Below, in pieces: positions 11,944 to 21,591 of a DNA stretch of 64,000 nt. Below the pieces are notes generated by a model. The model searched no databases. It was not told the DNA's origin and was given only the letters and a program-made list of their open reading frames with translations. Numbering within the stretch: position 1 is the first letter of the stretch; every line of letters begins with the position of its first letter. Origin of the DNA: Azoarcus sp. CIB (GTDB lineage Bacteria > Pseudomonadota > Gammaproteobacteria > Burkholderiales > Rhodocyclaceae); assembly GCF_001190925.1 (NCBI RefSeq), contig NZ_CP011072.1:2976001-3040000 (forward strand). The letters are read 5' to 3'. Both the position numbers and the translations under genes were made by a program.

Positions 11944-12824
11944 AGGACCACAAGAGCTACGTGCGCCGATTCCTGCTCGAAGACCTCGACATCCGCGGCG
12001 CGGTCGTGCGCCTCGACGACGTCTGGCAGGCGCTGCAGAAGGGCCGCGACTACCCGCGCAACGTCGGCACCCTGCTCGGCGAGATGAGCGCCGTGTCCGC
12101 GCTGATCTCCGCCAACCTCAAGCAGGCGGGCCGGCTCACCTTCCAGGTGCAGGGCCACGGCCCGGTGCGCCTGCTCGTCATCGACTGCAACGAGGCCCTG
12201 AACCTGCGCGGCTTCGCAGCCTTCGACGACCACGTTCCCGAAGGCGACCGCCTGTCGGAACTGGTCGGCGACGGCATCCTGCAGCTCACGCTGGACGTCG
12301 AGGGCATGGACCAGCCTTACCAGAGCCTCGTCCCGCTCGAAGGCAACAGCATCGCCGCGGTGTTCGAGCATTACCTGCAGCAGTCCGAACAGCAGCCGGC
12401 CGGCCTGTGGCTCGCGTGCAGCAAGGACGCCGCCGCCGCACTGTTCCTGCAGAAGCTGCCCGGCGCGGATGCGCGCGACGAGGACGGGTGGTCGCGCGCG
12501 CACCAGTTCGCTCAGACCGTCACGCGCGAGGAACTCCTCGCGCTCGACCCCGAGACCCTGCTCGGCCGTCTGTTCGCCGAGGAAACGGTGCGTCTGTACG
12601 ACGCGCGCCCTGTGATCCACGATTTTCCGCCCGACCGCGACAAGATCATCGCGATGCTGCGCGCACTCGGCGAAAGCGAAGTCCGCAGCATCTACGCCGA
12701 ACACGGCGAACTGATCGTGCGCGACGACCTTTCGAACCACGAATACCGCTTCCAGCCCGACGAAATCGACGAATTCTTCGAGTCCGGACCCGGCAGCATC
12801 GAGTCGCCCCCGACCCTGCACTGA
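11940..12824 (+). CDS. hslO: Hsp33-family chaperonin lacking the zinc/redox cysteines
   Basis: A 294-residue Hsp33 homologue. The N-terminal substrate-binding fold is intact ([17 protein letters not shown] near residue 11 and [18 protein letters not shown]). Family members normally carry CXC and CXXC zinc ligands in the C-terminal redox switch. Here the aligned positions are Phe229/Pro231 ([11 protein letters not shown]) and Asp262/Ser265 ([12 protein letters not shown]), so all four cysteines are gone. The only cysteines are in the N-terminal domain. The protein therefore cannot use the known oxidation switch. It is translationally coupled to the ArsC-like gene (ATGA overlap). It may be a constitutively active or differently triggered holdase. 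Confidence 0.88.
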   Translation: MKDHKSYVRRFLLEDLDIRGAVVRLDDVWQALQKGRDYPRNVGTLLGEMSAVSALISANLKQAGRLTFQVQGHGPVRLLVIDCNEALNLRGFAAFDDHVPEGDRLSELVGDGILQLTLDVEGMDQPYQSLVPLEGNSIAAVFEHYLQQSEQQPAGLWLACSKDAAAALFLQKLPGADARDEDGWSRAHQFAQTVTREELLALDPETLLGRLFAEETVRLYDARPVIHDFPPDRDKIIAMLRALGESEVRSIYAEHGELIVRDDLSNHEYRFQPDEIDEFFESGPGSIESPPTLH

Positions 12825-12832
12825 ACCGCCCT

Positions 12833-12878
12833 GCAAGGCGCTGACGGTGCATGACAGCATGCACCGCGAGAGCCTTGC
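12833..12878 (+). terminator. long hairpin between hslO and minC
   Basis: Outer arms GCAAGGC/GCCTTGC and inner arms CGGTGCATG/CATGCACCG are separated by a five-base internal bulge on each side and capped by ACAG. There is no T-tract, so it may be a weak terminator, a processing signal or a regulatory structure ahead of minC (start 12931). Confidence 0.5.
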
Positions 12879-12930
12879 CCGATTCCCCTGTCGTCAGTAG
12901 ACTTTAAAGCTTTTCGGCCTCTCCGCACCC

Positions 12931-13710
12931 ATGTCCGCACCCAACGCCGCCCGTTCGATCGAGTTCCGCAACGCGACGCTCGGTGCCACCATCGCGGTCC
13001 TGCGCGAAACCGAACCGGCACGGCTTGCCGACGCCCTGCACCTGATGCTCGGCGGCATGCCCGACTTCTTCAACGGCGAAGCGGCCGTGCTGGATTTCTC
13101 CGGCGTGAGCTCGCATCCCGAACGCATCGACTGGGTCGGCCTCGCGAGCCTGTTCCGCCGCTACCGGCTGCAACCCGTCGGCGTGCGCAACCTGCCCGAG
13201 GCTCTCGCCACGTCGGCGCGTCAGGCAGGCCTGGCGATCCTGGATGGCGCCGAACTGCGTGAGCGCCAGGGCACCGCCGCCCCCGCCCCGCAGGCGCGCC
13301 CGGAATCTGCTCCGGCCGCACAGCCCGCACCGCCCCCAGCGGCGGCACCGGCACCCGGCGGGAACACGCTCTACATCGACCGCCCGCTGCGCTCCGGCCA
13401 GCAGGTGTATGCCCGCGGCGGCGACCTCGTACTCCTCGCCGGGGTGAGCAACGGCTCCGAAGTCATCGCCGACGGCAGCATCCACTGCTACGGCCCGCTG
13501 CGCGGCCGCGCACTGGCCGGCGCCCACGGAAACACCGAGGCCCGCATCGTGACGACCAATTTCGGTCCCGAGCTGGTGTCCATCGCGGGCATCTACCGCA
13601 CCTTCGAACAGGGCATTCCCGCCTCCGTCGCCGGCCGGCCGGCTCTCGTGCGACTTACGGCCGGCGGCGCCGAACAGAAACTAGACATCGAATCGCTGCA
13701 ACTCGGCTGA
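12931..13710 (+). CDS. minC: septum site-determining protein MinC
   Basis: A 259-residue FtsZ-assembly inhibitor. The N-terminal domain (about 1-105) carries the MinC_N pattern including VLDFSGV. A Pro/Ala-rich linker (about 115-145) follows. The C-terminal beta-helix domain holds the conserved LRSGQQVYARGGDLVLL and GNTEARI segments that bind MinD and FtsZ. The linker is longer than in E. coli MinC. It is the first gene of the minCDE set, with minD 31 bases downstream. Confidence 0.93.
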   Translation: MSAPNAARSIEFRNATLGATIAVLRETEPARLADALHLMLGGMPDFFNGEAAVLDFSGVSSHPERIDWVGLASLFRRYRLQPVGVRNLPEALATSARQAGLAILDGAELRERQGTAAPAPQARPESAPAAQPAPPPAAAPAPGGNTLYIDRPLRSGQQVYARGGDLVLLAGVSNGSEVIADGSIHCYGPLRGRALAGAHGNTEARIVTTNFGPELVSIAGIYRTFEQGIPASVAGRPALVRLTAGGAEQKLDIESLQLG

Positions 13711-13741
13711 GCGCAGTGCACACTTTCAGGAAGGACATACC

Positions 13742-14557
13742 GTGACTCGTGTCGTCGTCGTAACTTCGGGCAAGGGTGGCGTGGGCAAGACCACCACCAG
13801 CGCCGCCTTTTCCTCCGGCCTGGCCCTGCGGGGCTTCAAGACGGCCGTCATCGACTTCGACGTCGGCCTGCGCAACCTCGACCTGATCATGGGCTGCGAG
13901 CGCCGCGTCGTGTATGACCTCATCAACGTCATCAACGGCGACGCCAAGCTCAACCAGGCACTCATCAAGGACAGGCACTGCGACAACCTCTTCGTGCTGC
14001 CCGCATCGCAGACGCGCGACAAGGATGCGCTGACCGAGGAAGGCGTCGAGAAGGTCATCCACGACCTCGAGCACATGGGTTTCGACTACATCGTGTGCGA
14101 CTCCCCCGCCGGCATCGAACGCGGCGCGGTGCTCGCGCTGACCTTCGCCGACGAGGCGATCGTCACGACCAACCCGGAAGTCTCGTCGGTGCGCGACTCC
14201 GACCGCATCCTCGGCATCCTGCAGTCCAAATCCCGTCGCGCCGCGGAAGGCAAGGAGCCGGTCAAGGAACACCTGCTCGTCACCCGTTACTCGCCCAAGC
14301 GCGTGGACGACGGCGAGATGCTGTCGTACAAGGACGTGCAGGAACTGCTGCGCGTGCCGCTGATCGGCGTGATCCCCGAGTCCGAATCCGTGCTCCAGGC
14401 CTCGAACCAGGGCACGCCCGCCATCCACCTGAAGGGCTCCGACGTTTCGGAAGCCTATACCGACGTGGTCGCGCGCTTCCTCGGCGAGACCCGCGAACTG
14501 CGCTACGTGAATTACGAAAAGCCGGGTCTCATCAAGCGCCTGTTCGGAGGCAAGTAA
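13742..14557 (+). CDS. minD: septum site-determining ATPase MinD
   Basis: A 271-residue deviant-Walker ATPase. The P-loop KGGVGKTT spans residues 11-18, and the membrane-targeting amphipathic helix is visible at the C terminus ([12 protein letters not shown]). It recruits MinC to the membrane and drives pole-to-pole oscillation with MinE. The start is GTG at 13742, preceded by aaggaca. minE starts one base after its stop. Confidence 0.95.
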   Translation: MTRVVVVTSGKGGVGKTTTSAAFSSGLALRGFKTAVIDFDVGLRNLDLIMGCERRVVYDLINVINGDAKLNQALIKDRHCDNLFVLPASQTRDKDALTEEGVEKVIHDLEHMGFDYIVCDSPAGIERGAVLALTFADEAIVTTNPEVSSVRDSDRILGILQSKSRRAAEGKEPVKEHLLVTRYSPKRVDDGEMLSYKDVQELLRVPLIGVIPESESVLQASNQGTPAIHLKGSDVSEAYTDVVARFLGETRELRYVNYEKPGLIKRLFGGK

Positions 14558-14558
14558 G

Positions 14559-14819
14559 ATGTCCTTCCTTGCCCGCCTCTTCGGCGAGAAGAAGAAGACT
14601 GCGGAAATCGCCAAGAACCGCCTGTCGCTGCTGATCGCGCACGAGCGCAGCGGCGACACGGCCAAGGTCGATTTCCTGCCCGCACTGCAGCGCGAGCTGA
14701 TCGAGGTGATCTCGAAGTACGTCGCCGTCAATCCGGACGACATCAAGGTCCATCTCGACAAGCAGGACAACTACGAGGTCCTCGAAGTCAACATCGTCCT
14801 GCCCGAACAGGCACGCTGA
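14559..14819 (+). CDS. minE: cell division topological specificity factor MinE
   Basis: An 86-residue MinE, close to the usual length. The N-terminal membrane-binding segment [19 protein letters not shown] and the MinD-contact helix ([11 protein letters not shown]) are present. The C-terminal topological domain includes [19 protein letters not shown]. It stimulates MinD ATPase and places the division site at mid-cell. Last gene of minCDE. Confidence 0.95.
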   Translation: MSFLARLFGEKKKTAEIAKNRLSLLIAHERSGDTAKVDFLPALQRELIEVISKYVAVNPDDIKVHLDKQDNYEVLEVNIVLPEQAR

Positions 14820-14847
14820 CTCCACGCGCGGCAGACGCCGCACGCAA

Positions 14848-14869
14848 CCGGGCGCGCGACGGCGCCCGG
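14848..14869. terminator. GC-rich hairpin between convergent minE and chemoreceptor gene
   Basis: Arms CCGGGCGC and GCGCCCGG flank a six-base loop in the 62-base gap between two convergent genes. No T-run follows on either strand, so it is a possible bidirectional, non-canonical terminator. Confidence 0.5.
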
Positions 14870-14881
14870 CGGTTCTCCCGC

Positions 14882-16681
14882 TTATCGTCCCGCGATCAGC
14901 GCCTCGGCCGTCAGGCCGACGCGCACGTTGCCCCAGTGGCGCCCGCCGACCATCACCGGCATCGCCAGATCGCACAGGATTTCGCCCGTATCGCGGCGGA
15001 ACGTCTGCAGCAGCAACGGCTCCGTATTGCGCGCCCCACGGATCTCGGCGGGGCTGTCGAACTTGCGGCAGGTACGGTTGCCCGCGAGATCGGTGTCCCG
15101 GCTGCCCGTCAACGGCTTCGAATACTTGAGGTTGTGCGCGGAGAGGTAACCATCGGTGTTCACCGCCACCGCATAGACGCAACCGGGAATCGAGCCCAGA
15201 CAATCCTCCAGCAACTTCTGGCAGCGACGGCCATACTCCTCGCCCCACGACACCTTGAACTTCGGCGGAAAAGTGTCCGGGATCGGCTGGTAGCGCCGGT
15301 CGAACACATCCACACTGCCGTCCCGCATCTCTTCCATCTGGACCTGGATACGGTCGCGGAAGCTGCGCACCTGATCGACCGCGTGATCGAACTCGCCGGC
15401 GCCGGTCTTGAAGCGCGACACCAGCTCCTGCACCGACTCGGTCGCGCGCGCGAGCTTCACCGCGCAGTCCTCCGATTCTTCCATGTGCGTCGCCACCGTG
15501 CCGGAAAGGTCGTGGATCGCCGTGACGTTCTCATGCACCTGGGCGTTCGTCGCCGACAACTCTTCCATCGCGGTCGCGATCTGCAGCAGCTGCTCGCCGG
15601 TCACCTCGAACTCGCCGACCATGTGCCGGAAATGCGTTGCCGAGCGTGTCACCACCTCGCGCGCCTGCAACACATCGGTATTGATGACCTCGTTTTCGGC
15701 ACGCGTGGTCACCACCCGGCCGATCATGCCGTCGATGTTCCCGGTAATCTCCACCGCGGCCGTGTTGACCCGCTCCGCAAGCTTGCGCACCTCGTCGGCA
15801 ACGACGGCGAAGCCCCGCCCGGCTTCCCCCGCGCGCGCCGCCTCGATCGCGGCATTGAGGGCCAGCAGATTGGTCTGATCGGCGATCTCGCGAATCAGCG
15901 AGGCGATTTTCTTGACGCTTTCCGAGCGCACCGAAAGATCGTCGACGGTCGCGTTGAAGTGGAGCACCTTCTCGCTCACATCGTTGATCTTGCTGGCGAT
16001 TTCGTGCATTTCACCGAGCGAGTTGCGCGCGATCTCGAGATTTTTGGTCGTCGATGCCGAAATCTGCTGGGTGCTCGCCGACACGCTGTCGATTGCGGAG
16101 GTCGACTCGGTACTCGCGCTGAAAACGACTTCGGTCAGCTGCCCCTGCCGGCGGGCGTCCCGCGCCGACTCTTCGACGCACGACCGCACGATCACCGAAT
16201 CGCGCGCTATGTTCACGCTCATCGTGCGCACGTCACCGATGATCTGCCGCATCTTGTCGGCGAAATGGTTGTACCCGACCGCAAGGTCGCGCAGTTCGTC
16301 GTGCGTGACGAGCGGCAGGTTGCGCGAGAAATCGCCCTCGCCGCGCGCGATTTCGTTGAAGATATCCGTAATAAGGCGTACCGGCCGCACGATCAGGTGG
16401 CGCAGATAGAGGATCTGTCCGACGCAGACGATCAGCGCGATGCCGGTCAGCCCGAGCATCAGGTACCAGCCTGCATCGAGGGTTGCCATCGCCTGCCCGA
16501 GCAATTCGGGCGAAACCCCTCCGGTATCGAGAAGCGTCCGGATATTCGCCTGCTGGCTGCGGTAAATCCCCAGGTAAACAAGATTGATCACGCACAGCAG
16601 CAGGAAACTGCACAGCTTCTTCGTGAGCGAGTTCCAGAAGGTTTTCTCTATGGACTCGTAGAGACTCTCGGGCGAGCTCAT
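14882..16681 (-). CDS. methyl-accepting chemotaxis protein with C-terminal sensory domain
   Basis: A 599-residue chemoreceptor. Two membrane helices (about 21-40 and 73-95) enclose only ~30 periplasmic residues, too few for a classic ligand domain. A HAMP domain follows ([21 protein letters not shown]). The signalling tip is recognisable from [22 protein letters not shown]-type sequence (about 265-290). After the signalling coiled coil there is a ~130-residue C-terminal domain ([14 protein letters not shown] and [16 protein letters not shown]) that looks PAS/Cache-like. Sensing is therefore probably cytoplasmic. The ligand is unknown. Confidence 0.88.
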   Translation of the reverse strand: MSSPESLYESIEKTFWNSLTKKLCSFLLLCVINLVYLGIYRSQQANIRTLLDTGGVSPELLGQAMATLDAGWYLMLGLTGIALIVCVGQILYLRHLIVRPVRLITDIFNEIARGEGDFSRNLPLVTHDELRDLAVGYNHFADKMRQIIGDVRTMSVNIARDSVIVRSCVEESARDARRQGQLTEVVFSASTESTSAIDSVSASTQQISASTTKNLEIARNSLGEMHEIASKINDVSEKVLHFNATVDDLSVRSESVKKIASLIREIADQTNLLALNAAIEAARAGEAGRGFAVVADEVRKLAERVNTAAVEITGNIDGMIGRVVTTRAENEVINTDVLQAREVVTRSATHFRHMVGEFEVTGEQLLQIATAMEELSATNAQVHENVTAIHDLSGTVATHMEESEDCAVKLARATESVQELVSRFKTGAGEFDHAVDQVRSFRDRIQVQMEEMRDGSVDVFDRRYQPIPDTFPPKFKVSWGEEYGRRCQKLLEDCLGSIPGCVYAVAVNTDGYLSAHNLKYSKPLTGSRDTDLAGNRTCRKFDSPAEIRGARNTEPLLLQTFRRDTGEILCDLAMPVMVGGRHWGNVRVGLTAEALIAGR

Positions 16682-16889
16682 GGGGGACTCTCCGGCTTAT
16701 TTTTGTCCAAACATGACAGCCTCTATCGGCCGCAAAAGCGGACACTTTAGGCCAAATGCAAAACCGATGCACCGCGCCGGTGCATTACGCACGATAGCCG
16801 GGGCAAGCGTCCCACGCCGTCCGAATTTGCCCGGCATCCCGCGGCATGCCACAATTGCCTTTTTACGCCGCAACCAGCCGATTCGATTC

Positions 16890-18398
16890 ATGAGCGACCA
16901 GAACAGCAACCCCGCCACCGCGCCCGACGAGAACCACATCATCGCCGAGCGGCGTGAAAAACTGGCTGCCTGGCGCGCCACCGGCCGCGCCTTCCCGAAC
17001 GACTTCTCGCGCGAAAACACCGCCGGCAAGCTCGACGAGCTATACGGCGACAAGGAAGCCGAGGCCCTGGACGCCAAACCCGTCGAAGTGCGGGTCGCCG
17101 GCCGCGTGATGCTCAAGCGCGTCATGGGCAAGGCCAGCTTCATCACGATCCAGGACCTGTCCGGCCGCATCCAGCTCTACGTCACGCGCGATGCCGTCGG
17201 CGAAGAGGTCTATGCCGACTTCAAGCACTGGGACATCGGCGACATCATCGGTGGGGTCGGTACCGTATTCAAGACGCGCACCGGCGAACTGTCGGTGAAG
17301 GTGTCGGAAGTGCGCCTGCTCACCAAGAGCCTGCGCCCCCTGCCCGACAAGTTCCACGGCCTCACCGACGTCGAGCAGAAGTACCGCCAGCGCCACGTCG
17401 ACCTGATCATGAACGAGCAGACGCGCTTCACCTTCGTCGCGCGCAGCCGCATGGTGCAGTCGATCCGCAACTACATGGTCAATCACGGCTTCCTCGAAGT
17501 TGAAACGCCGATGATGCACCCCATCCCCGGTGGCGCGGCGGCCAAGCCCTTCACCACCCACCACAACGCGCTGGACATGGAATTGTTCCTGCGCATCGCG
17601 CCCGAGCTCTATCTCAAGCGCCTGGTGGTCGGCGGCTTCGAGAAGGTGTTCGAGGTCAACCGCAACTTCCGCAACGAAGGCCTGAGCCCGCGCCACAACC
17701 CCGAATTCACGATGATGGAGTTCTATGAGGCGTATGCGGACTACCGCAGCCTGATGAACTTCACCGAAGGCCTGCTGCGCCAGGCCGCGCGCGAGGCGCT
17801 CGGCACCGAGGTGTTCGTGTATCAGGGCCGCGAACTCGATCTCTCCAAGCCCTTCGCGCGCCTGACCATCGTCGAGGCGATCCGCAAGTACCACCCGGGC
17901 TACACCGTCGAGCAGCTCAACGACGGCGAATGGATGCGCAACAAGCTCAAGGAGCTCAAGGCCGAGCCGCGTGCCGGTGCCGGCCTCGGCACGCTGCAGC
18001 TGATGCTGTTCGAAGAGACCACCGAGGCCGAACTGTGGGAGCCGACCTTCATCATCGACTACCCGGCCGAAGTGTCCCCGCTCGCGCGCCGCAATGACGC
18101 GAACCCCGAGATCACCGAACGCTTCGAGCTCTTCATCGTCGGCCGCGAGATCGCCAACGGCTTCTCCGAGCTGAACGACCCCGAAGACCAGGCGGCGCGC
18201 TTCCTCGATCAGGTCAAGGCGAAGGAAGCCGGCGACGAGGAGGCGATGTTCTTCGACGCCGACTACATCCGCGCGCTCGAATACGGCCTGCCCCCGACCG
18301 GCGGCTGCGGCATCGGCATCGACCGCCTCGTCATGCTGCTCACCGACAGCCCCAGCATCCGCGACGTGATCCTCTTCCCGCAGATGCGGATGGAGTGA
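16890..18398 (+). CDS. lysS: lysyl-tRNA synthetase, class II
   Basis: A 502-residue LysRS. The N-terminal OB-fold anticodon-binding domain spans about 60-150. Class II motif 2 is in [20 protein letters not shown] and motif 3 in [19 protein letters not shown]. The ATG at 16890 matches the length of the family; the open frame upstream is not conserved-looking. A strong terminator follows. It charges tRNA-Lys in the cytoplasm. Confidence 0.95.
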   Translation: MSDQNSNPATAPDENHIIAERREKLAAWRATGRAFPNDFSRENTAGKLDELYGDKEAEALDAKPVEVRVAGRVMLKRVMGKASFITIQDLSGRIQLYVTRDAVGEEVYADFKHWDIGDIIGGVGTVFKTRTGELSVKVSEVRLLTKSLRPLPDKFHGLTDVEQKYRQRHVDLIMNEQTRFTFVARSRMVQSIRNYMVNHGFLEVETPMMHPIPGGAAAKPFTTHHNALDMELFLRIAPELYLKRLVVGGFEKVFEVNRNFRNEGLSPRHNPEFTMMEFYEAYADYRSLMNFTEGLLRQAAREALGTEVFVYQGRELDLSKPFARLTIVEAIRKYHPGYTVEQLNDGEWMRNKLKELKAEPRAGAGLGTLQLMLFEETTEAELWEPTFIIDYPAEVSPLARRNDANPEITERFELFIVGREIANGFSELNDPEDQAARFLDQVKAKEAGDEEAMFFDADYIRALEYGLPPTGGCGIGIDRLVMLLTDSPSIRDVILFPQMRME

Positions 18399-18434
18399 AA
18401 TCCAACGCAGGGGCACGCAGACGCCCGGCACCGG

Positions 18435-18467
18435 AAACCCGCAAGGCAGGACGGCTTGCGGGTTTTT
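18435..18467 (+). terminator. Rho-independent terminator after lysS
   Basis: Eleven-base arms AAACCCGCAAG and CTTGCGGGTTT with a nine-base loop, followed by further T residues. It lies 37 bases after the lysS stop. Confidence 0.85.
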
Positions 18468-18518
18468 CATTTTGTCTGGGGGCAGCGCTACGCATGCCGC
18501 CCCGGAGCTTGCCCTGAA

Positions 18519-18534
18519 GTATCCACATGGATAC
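18519..18534. promoter_or_regulatory. palindromic operator of the toxin-antitoxin operon
   Basis: GTATCC and GGATAC arms around ACAT end ten bases before the toxin start codon, overlapping the expected promoter/leader. This is the usual place for antitoxin autoregulation. Confidence 0.6.
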
Positions 18535-18543
18535 AATTGACGC

Positions 18544-18834
18544 ATGTACCTGATCCGCCAGACCGAGACCTTCGTCGAATGGCTGCGCAATCTGCGCGAC
18601 ACGCGCGCCAAGGCACGCATCGCCGCCCGACTGCGCATGGCCGGCGAAGGCAACCTGGGTGACAACAAGAGTGTCAGCAACGGCGTCTCCGAGATGCGGA
18701 TCGACGTGGGACCAGGCTACCGGCTCTACTACACCCGGCGGGGCGACGTCGTCATCGTGCTCTTGGTCGGTGGCGACAAGTCTTCGCAGGCACGCGACAT
18801 CGAGCGAGCCCGAAGGATGGCGCAGGAGGTATGA
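18544..18834 (+). CDS. RelE/HigB-superfamily toxin
   Basis: A 96-residue protein of the phage-Gp49-like HigB branch. It opens with ETFVEWLRNLRDTRAKARI and has the middle strand GVSEMRIDVGPGYRLYYTRR, which carries the basic and tyrosine residues typical of ribosome-dependent mRNA interferases. It ends with a VVILLVGGDKSSQ-like segment (here VVIVLLVGGDKSSQ) seen throughout this family. The toxin gene precedes the antitoxin gene, the HigBA order, with a four-base overlap. It is inferred to cleave mRNA on the ribosome when the antitoxin is lost. Confidence 0.85.
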   Translation: MYLIRQTETFVEWLRNLRDTRAKARIAARLRMAGEGNLGDNKSVSNGVSEMRIDVGPGYRLYYTRRGDVVIVLLVGGDKSSQARDIERARRMAQEV

Positions 18835-19142
18835 ACATGACCGAACGACTGATCGACTTCGACGCGGCCGACTACCTCGACAGTGACGAGGCCATCGCGG
18901 AGTACCTGACTGCGATCCTCGAACAGGACGATGGCGATCTGACCCTGAAGGCGCTGGGGGATATCGCCAAGGCGCGCGGCATGGCGGAGATTTCCCGCGC
19001 AACCGGCCTCGGGCGCGAAAGTCTCTACAAAGCCTTCCGGCCCGGCGCCCATCCTCGCTTCGACACAGTGATGAAGGTGATGAAGGCTCTTGGCGTGAAG
19101 ATGACCGCCGTTCCGGTCGAACATGGGTCGCAGCCCGGTTGA
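18831..19142 (+). CDS. HigA-like antitoxin with helix-turn-helix
   Basis: A 103-residue DNA-binding antitoxin. The helix-turn-helix lies about residues 52-75 (GMAEISRATGLGRESLYKAF), with FDTVMKVMKALGVKM after it, a signature of the addiction-module antidote family. A ggaggt ribosome site sits inside the toxin gene end. It should neutralise the toxin and bind the palindrome at 18519. Confidence 0.85.
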   Translation: MNMTERLIDFDAADYLDSDEAIAEYLTAILEQDDGDLTLKALGDIAKARGMAEISRATGLGRESLYKAFRPGAHPRFDTVMKVMKALGVKMTAVPVEHGSQPG

Positions 19143-19208
19143 GCCGCGCCAGGCGTCCCTGAAGAAGCGCGCATCGCGTCATTCGCCCGCCCCTTCACGC
19201 CACCTCCG

Positions 19209-21116
19209 ATGCCCATCGACCCTGCCCGCCTGAACTTCACCGAGGACGGCACGCCCTGCTCAATCGCCTTCGGCGACGTGTATCACTCGCGTGGCGGCGG
19301 GCTCGAACAGGCGCGGCATGTGTTCATCGGCGGCAACGGCCTGCCGGAACGCTGGCGGGGGCGCGAGCGCTTCACGATCGCCGAGACCGGCTTCGGCCTC
19401 GGGCTCAACTTCCTTGCGACCTGGGCGGCGTGGCGTGAGGACGAGCGGCGCTGCGACCGTCTGCACTTCGTGTCGGTCGAGCGCCATCCCTTCCGCGCCG
19501 AGGATCTCGCCGCACTGCATGCCCACTGGCCCGAACTCGCGCCGCTCGCGACGGAGCTGCAGGCACACTGGCCGGTGCTCACGCCGGGTATCCATCGCCT
19601 GCATCTCGACGGCGGCCGCGTCATCCTGACGCTGCTGTTCGGAGATGCGCTGGAACTGATTCCCGAACTGCAATGCTGCGCCGACGCCTTCTACCTCGAT
19701 GGCTTCCCGCCTGCGACGAACCCGGAACTGTGGTCGGCCGAACTGCTCCGCGAGCTGTCGCGCCTGGCCGCACCGGGCGCGACCCTCGCGACCTGGTCGG
19801 TGACGGGCGAGGTGCGGCGCACCCTGGGCGAACTCGGCTTCCGCTGCGAGAGGGATAACGGCATCGGCGGCAAGCGCGCGATGCTGCGCGCACAGTTCGG
19901 CAACGCCAGCCACGCCGCCGCAGCCGACTCGTCCCGCCATGCGCTCGTGATCGGGGCCGGGCTCGCCGGTAGCAGCATCGCAAACCGCCTCGCCGAGCGC
20001 GGCTGGACGGTCGATGTCGTGGACGCGGCCGCGGAGCCCGCACAAGGCGCATCGGGCAACCTCAGCGGCGTGCTGCGCCCGCTACCCAGCCTCGATGACA
20101 ACCGCCTCGCCCGCATCACCCGCGCCGGCGCCCTGTATGGCCTGCGCCATCTGCAACGCCTGAGCGCCCTCGGCCTGCCCGTGCGCTGGGACGCGTGCGG
20201 GGTGCTGCATCTGGCGCGCGACCCGATGCACGAGGAAAAGCAGCGGCGCGTCGTCGAGGCACAACGGGCACCGGAGGACTACCTGAGATTCGTCGAGCGC
20301 GACGAAGCGTCGCGCATCGCCGGCTGGCCGCTGCCGCTGGGCGGATGGTGGTTTTCCGGCGGCGGCTGGGTCAATCCGCCCAGCCTGTGCAGGGCGAACC
20401 TGGCCGCTTTTCCGGAAGCGATCCGGTGCCACTTCGGCCGCGGGGTCGCCGCGCTGGAATCGGGATCCGGGGGCTGGCGCGCCCTCGACGCGAACGGCGA
20501 CGTGATCGCCGCGGCGCCCGTGGCAATACTCGCGAATGGCGTCGGCATCCGGCAGTTCCCGCAGGCCGCCGCCCTGCCCGTGCGCAGCGCACGCGGCCAG
20601 GTGAGCCATCTCCCCGCGCAGGCGGACAGTGCGCCGCGCGTGGTCGTGTGCCGCCTCGGCTACGTCAGCCCGGCCATCGACGGTGTGCGCTGCGCAGGCG
20701 CGACCTTTTCGGTGGACGACGAGGATCCGTCGCTGCGCGTGACCGATCACCGCGAGAATCTCGCCAAGCTCGACTTCATCCTGCCGGGCTTCGCCGCCGG
20801 TTTCGATCCGACGCGGCTCGACGGACGGGTGGGCTTCCGCCCCGCGTCGCCGGACCGGTTGCCGATGGTCGGCGCCGTTCCGTCGGTACGCCAAGCCGAT
20901 CGTGCGAGCCCGCTCGCGTCCATTCCGCGCCACCCCGGCCTCTACGCGGTCGAAGGCTTCGGTGCGCGCGGACTCGTCTGGGCAGCGCTTGCCGCCGAAC
21001 TGCTCGCGAGCGAACTGGCGGGCGATCCCCTGCCGCTTGAGCGTTCGCTGGTCGAGGCACTCGATCCGGCACGCTACCTGATCCGCCCACCTCGCCGCGC
21101 GATGTCGGACGAATAA
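19209..21116 (+). CDS. mnmC: bifunctional tRNA wobble-uridine enzyme MnmC
   Basis: A 635-residue two-domain enzyme. The N-terminal methyltransferase (about 1-235) has the SAM site ETGFGLGLNFLATW. The C-terminal FAD oxidoreductase starts at about 240 with the dinucleotide motif VIGAGLAGSSIANRLAERG and includes GASGNLSGVLRPLPS. It converts cmnm5s2U34 to nm5s2U34 (FAD domain) and then mnm5s2U34 (SAM domain) in tRNAs for Lys, Glu and Gln. The domain order and length match E. coli MnmC. Confidence 0.92.
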   Translation: MPIDPARLNFTEDGTPCSIAFGDVYHSRGGGLEQARHVFIGGNGLPERWRGRERFTIAETGFGLGLNFLATWAAWREDERRCDRLHFVSVERHPFRAEDLAALHAHWPELAPLATELQAHWPVLTPGIHRLHLDGGRVILTLLFGDALELIPELQCCADAFYLDGFPPATNPELWSAELLRELSRLAAPGATLATWSVTGEVRRTLGELGFRCERDNGIGGKRAMLRAQFGNASHAAAADSSRHALVIGAGLAGSSIANRLAERGWTVDVVDAAAEPAQGASGNLSGVLRPLPSLDDNRLARITRAGALYGLRHLQRLSALGLPVRWDACGVLHLARDPMHEEKQRRVVEAQRAPEDYLRFVERDEASRIAGWPLPLGGWWFSGGGWVNPPSLCRANLAAFPEAIRCHFGRGVAALESGSGGWRALDANGDVIAAAPVAILANGVGIRQFPQAAALPVRSARGQVSHLPAQADSAPRVVVCRLGYVSPAIDGVRCAGATFSVDDEDPSLRVTDHRENLAKLDFILPGFAAGFDPTRLDGRVGFRPASPDRLPMVGAVPSVRQADRASPLASIPRHPGLYAVEGFGARGLVWAALAAELLASELAGDPLPLERSLVEALDPARYLIRPPRRAMSDE

Positions 21117-21591
21117 GGCACGATCCGCACGAAACTTTACGTTACATACTGGTACAGGGTTCCGGGTATAGGTCCGCAATACTCCCACCGGTATGATCGA
21201 CCGCTTCGAAATCTGGCGTAGACGCCGTTTTCGACCATGCCGTCAGAATGACAACAGAACGTGCCCCGCACGCAAGACGGTCCGTGGCGCACAGGCGCAG
21301 TTTGTTCCCGATGTTGAAGACCATACGGTTGGGCCCGGACTGCCGACCGCAAGCGTGTCACGCCCGTATCTTCCGGCTGCGACGAACGAATCGGCAGGAG
21401 ACCCGATCGAGTGCTTTGGACGAATGCAATTCTTATAAACATTCCCGACCGGCAAACTAGAATGATAATCATCCCCCCGGATTTCGCACCGCCCGGAGGC
21501 GCGCACGCGAATGTCTCCGCGCGCGCGGATCGGAGCGTGGTGCCGTGCGTCTTTGTGTCCCCTGCGTCGATTTCCTCGCAGTGAGGTTGTA
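21117..21591. promoter_or_regulatory. intergenic region with candidate Fur box
   Basis: No convincing gene in these 475 bases. At 21458-21476 the sequence TAGAATGATAATCATCCCC matches 14 of 19 positions of the classic Fur box, including the contiguous core AATGATAATCAT. A TATAAA hexamer lies at 21434-21439 just upstream. Both sit 115-160 bases before the sensor kinase start. The rest holds no clear repeat. Confidence 0.45.

Noticed and set aside
21193-21438. 81-codon open frame between mnmC and the PAS kinase
   Set aside because: Composition looks random (Arg, Pro, Thr scattered), there is no ribosome site, and it overlaps the likely promoter region.
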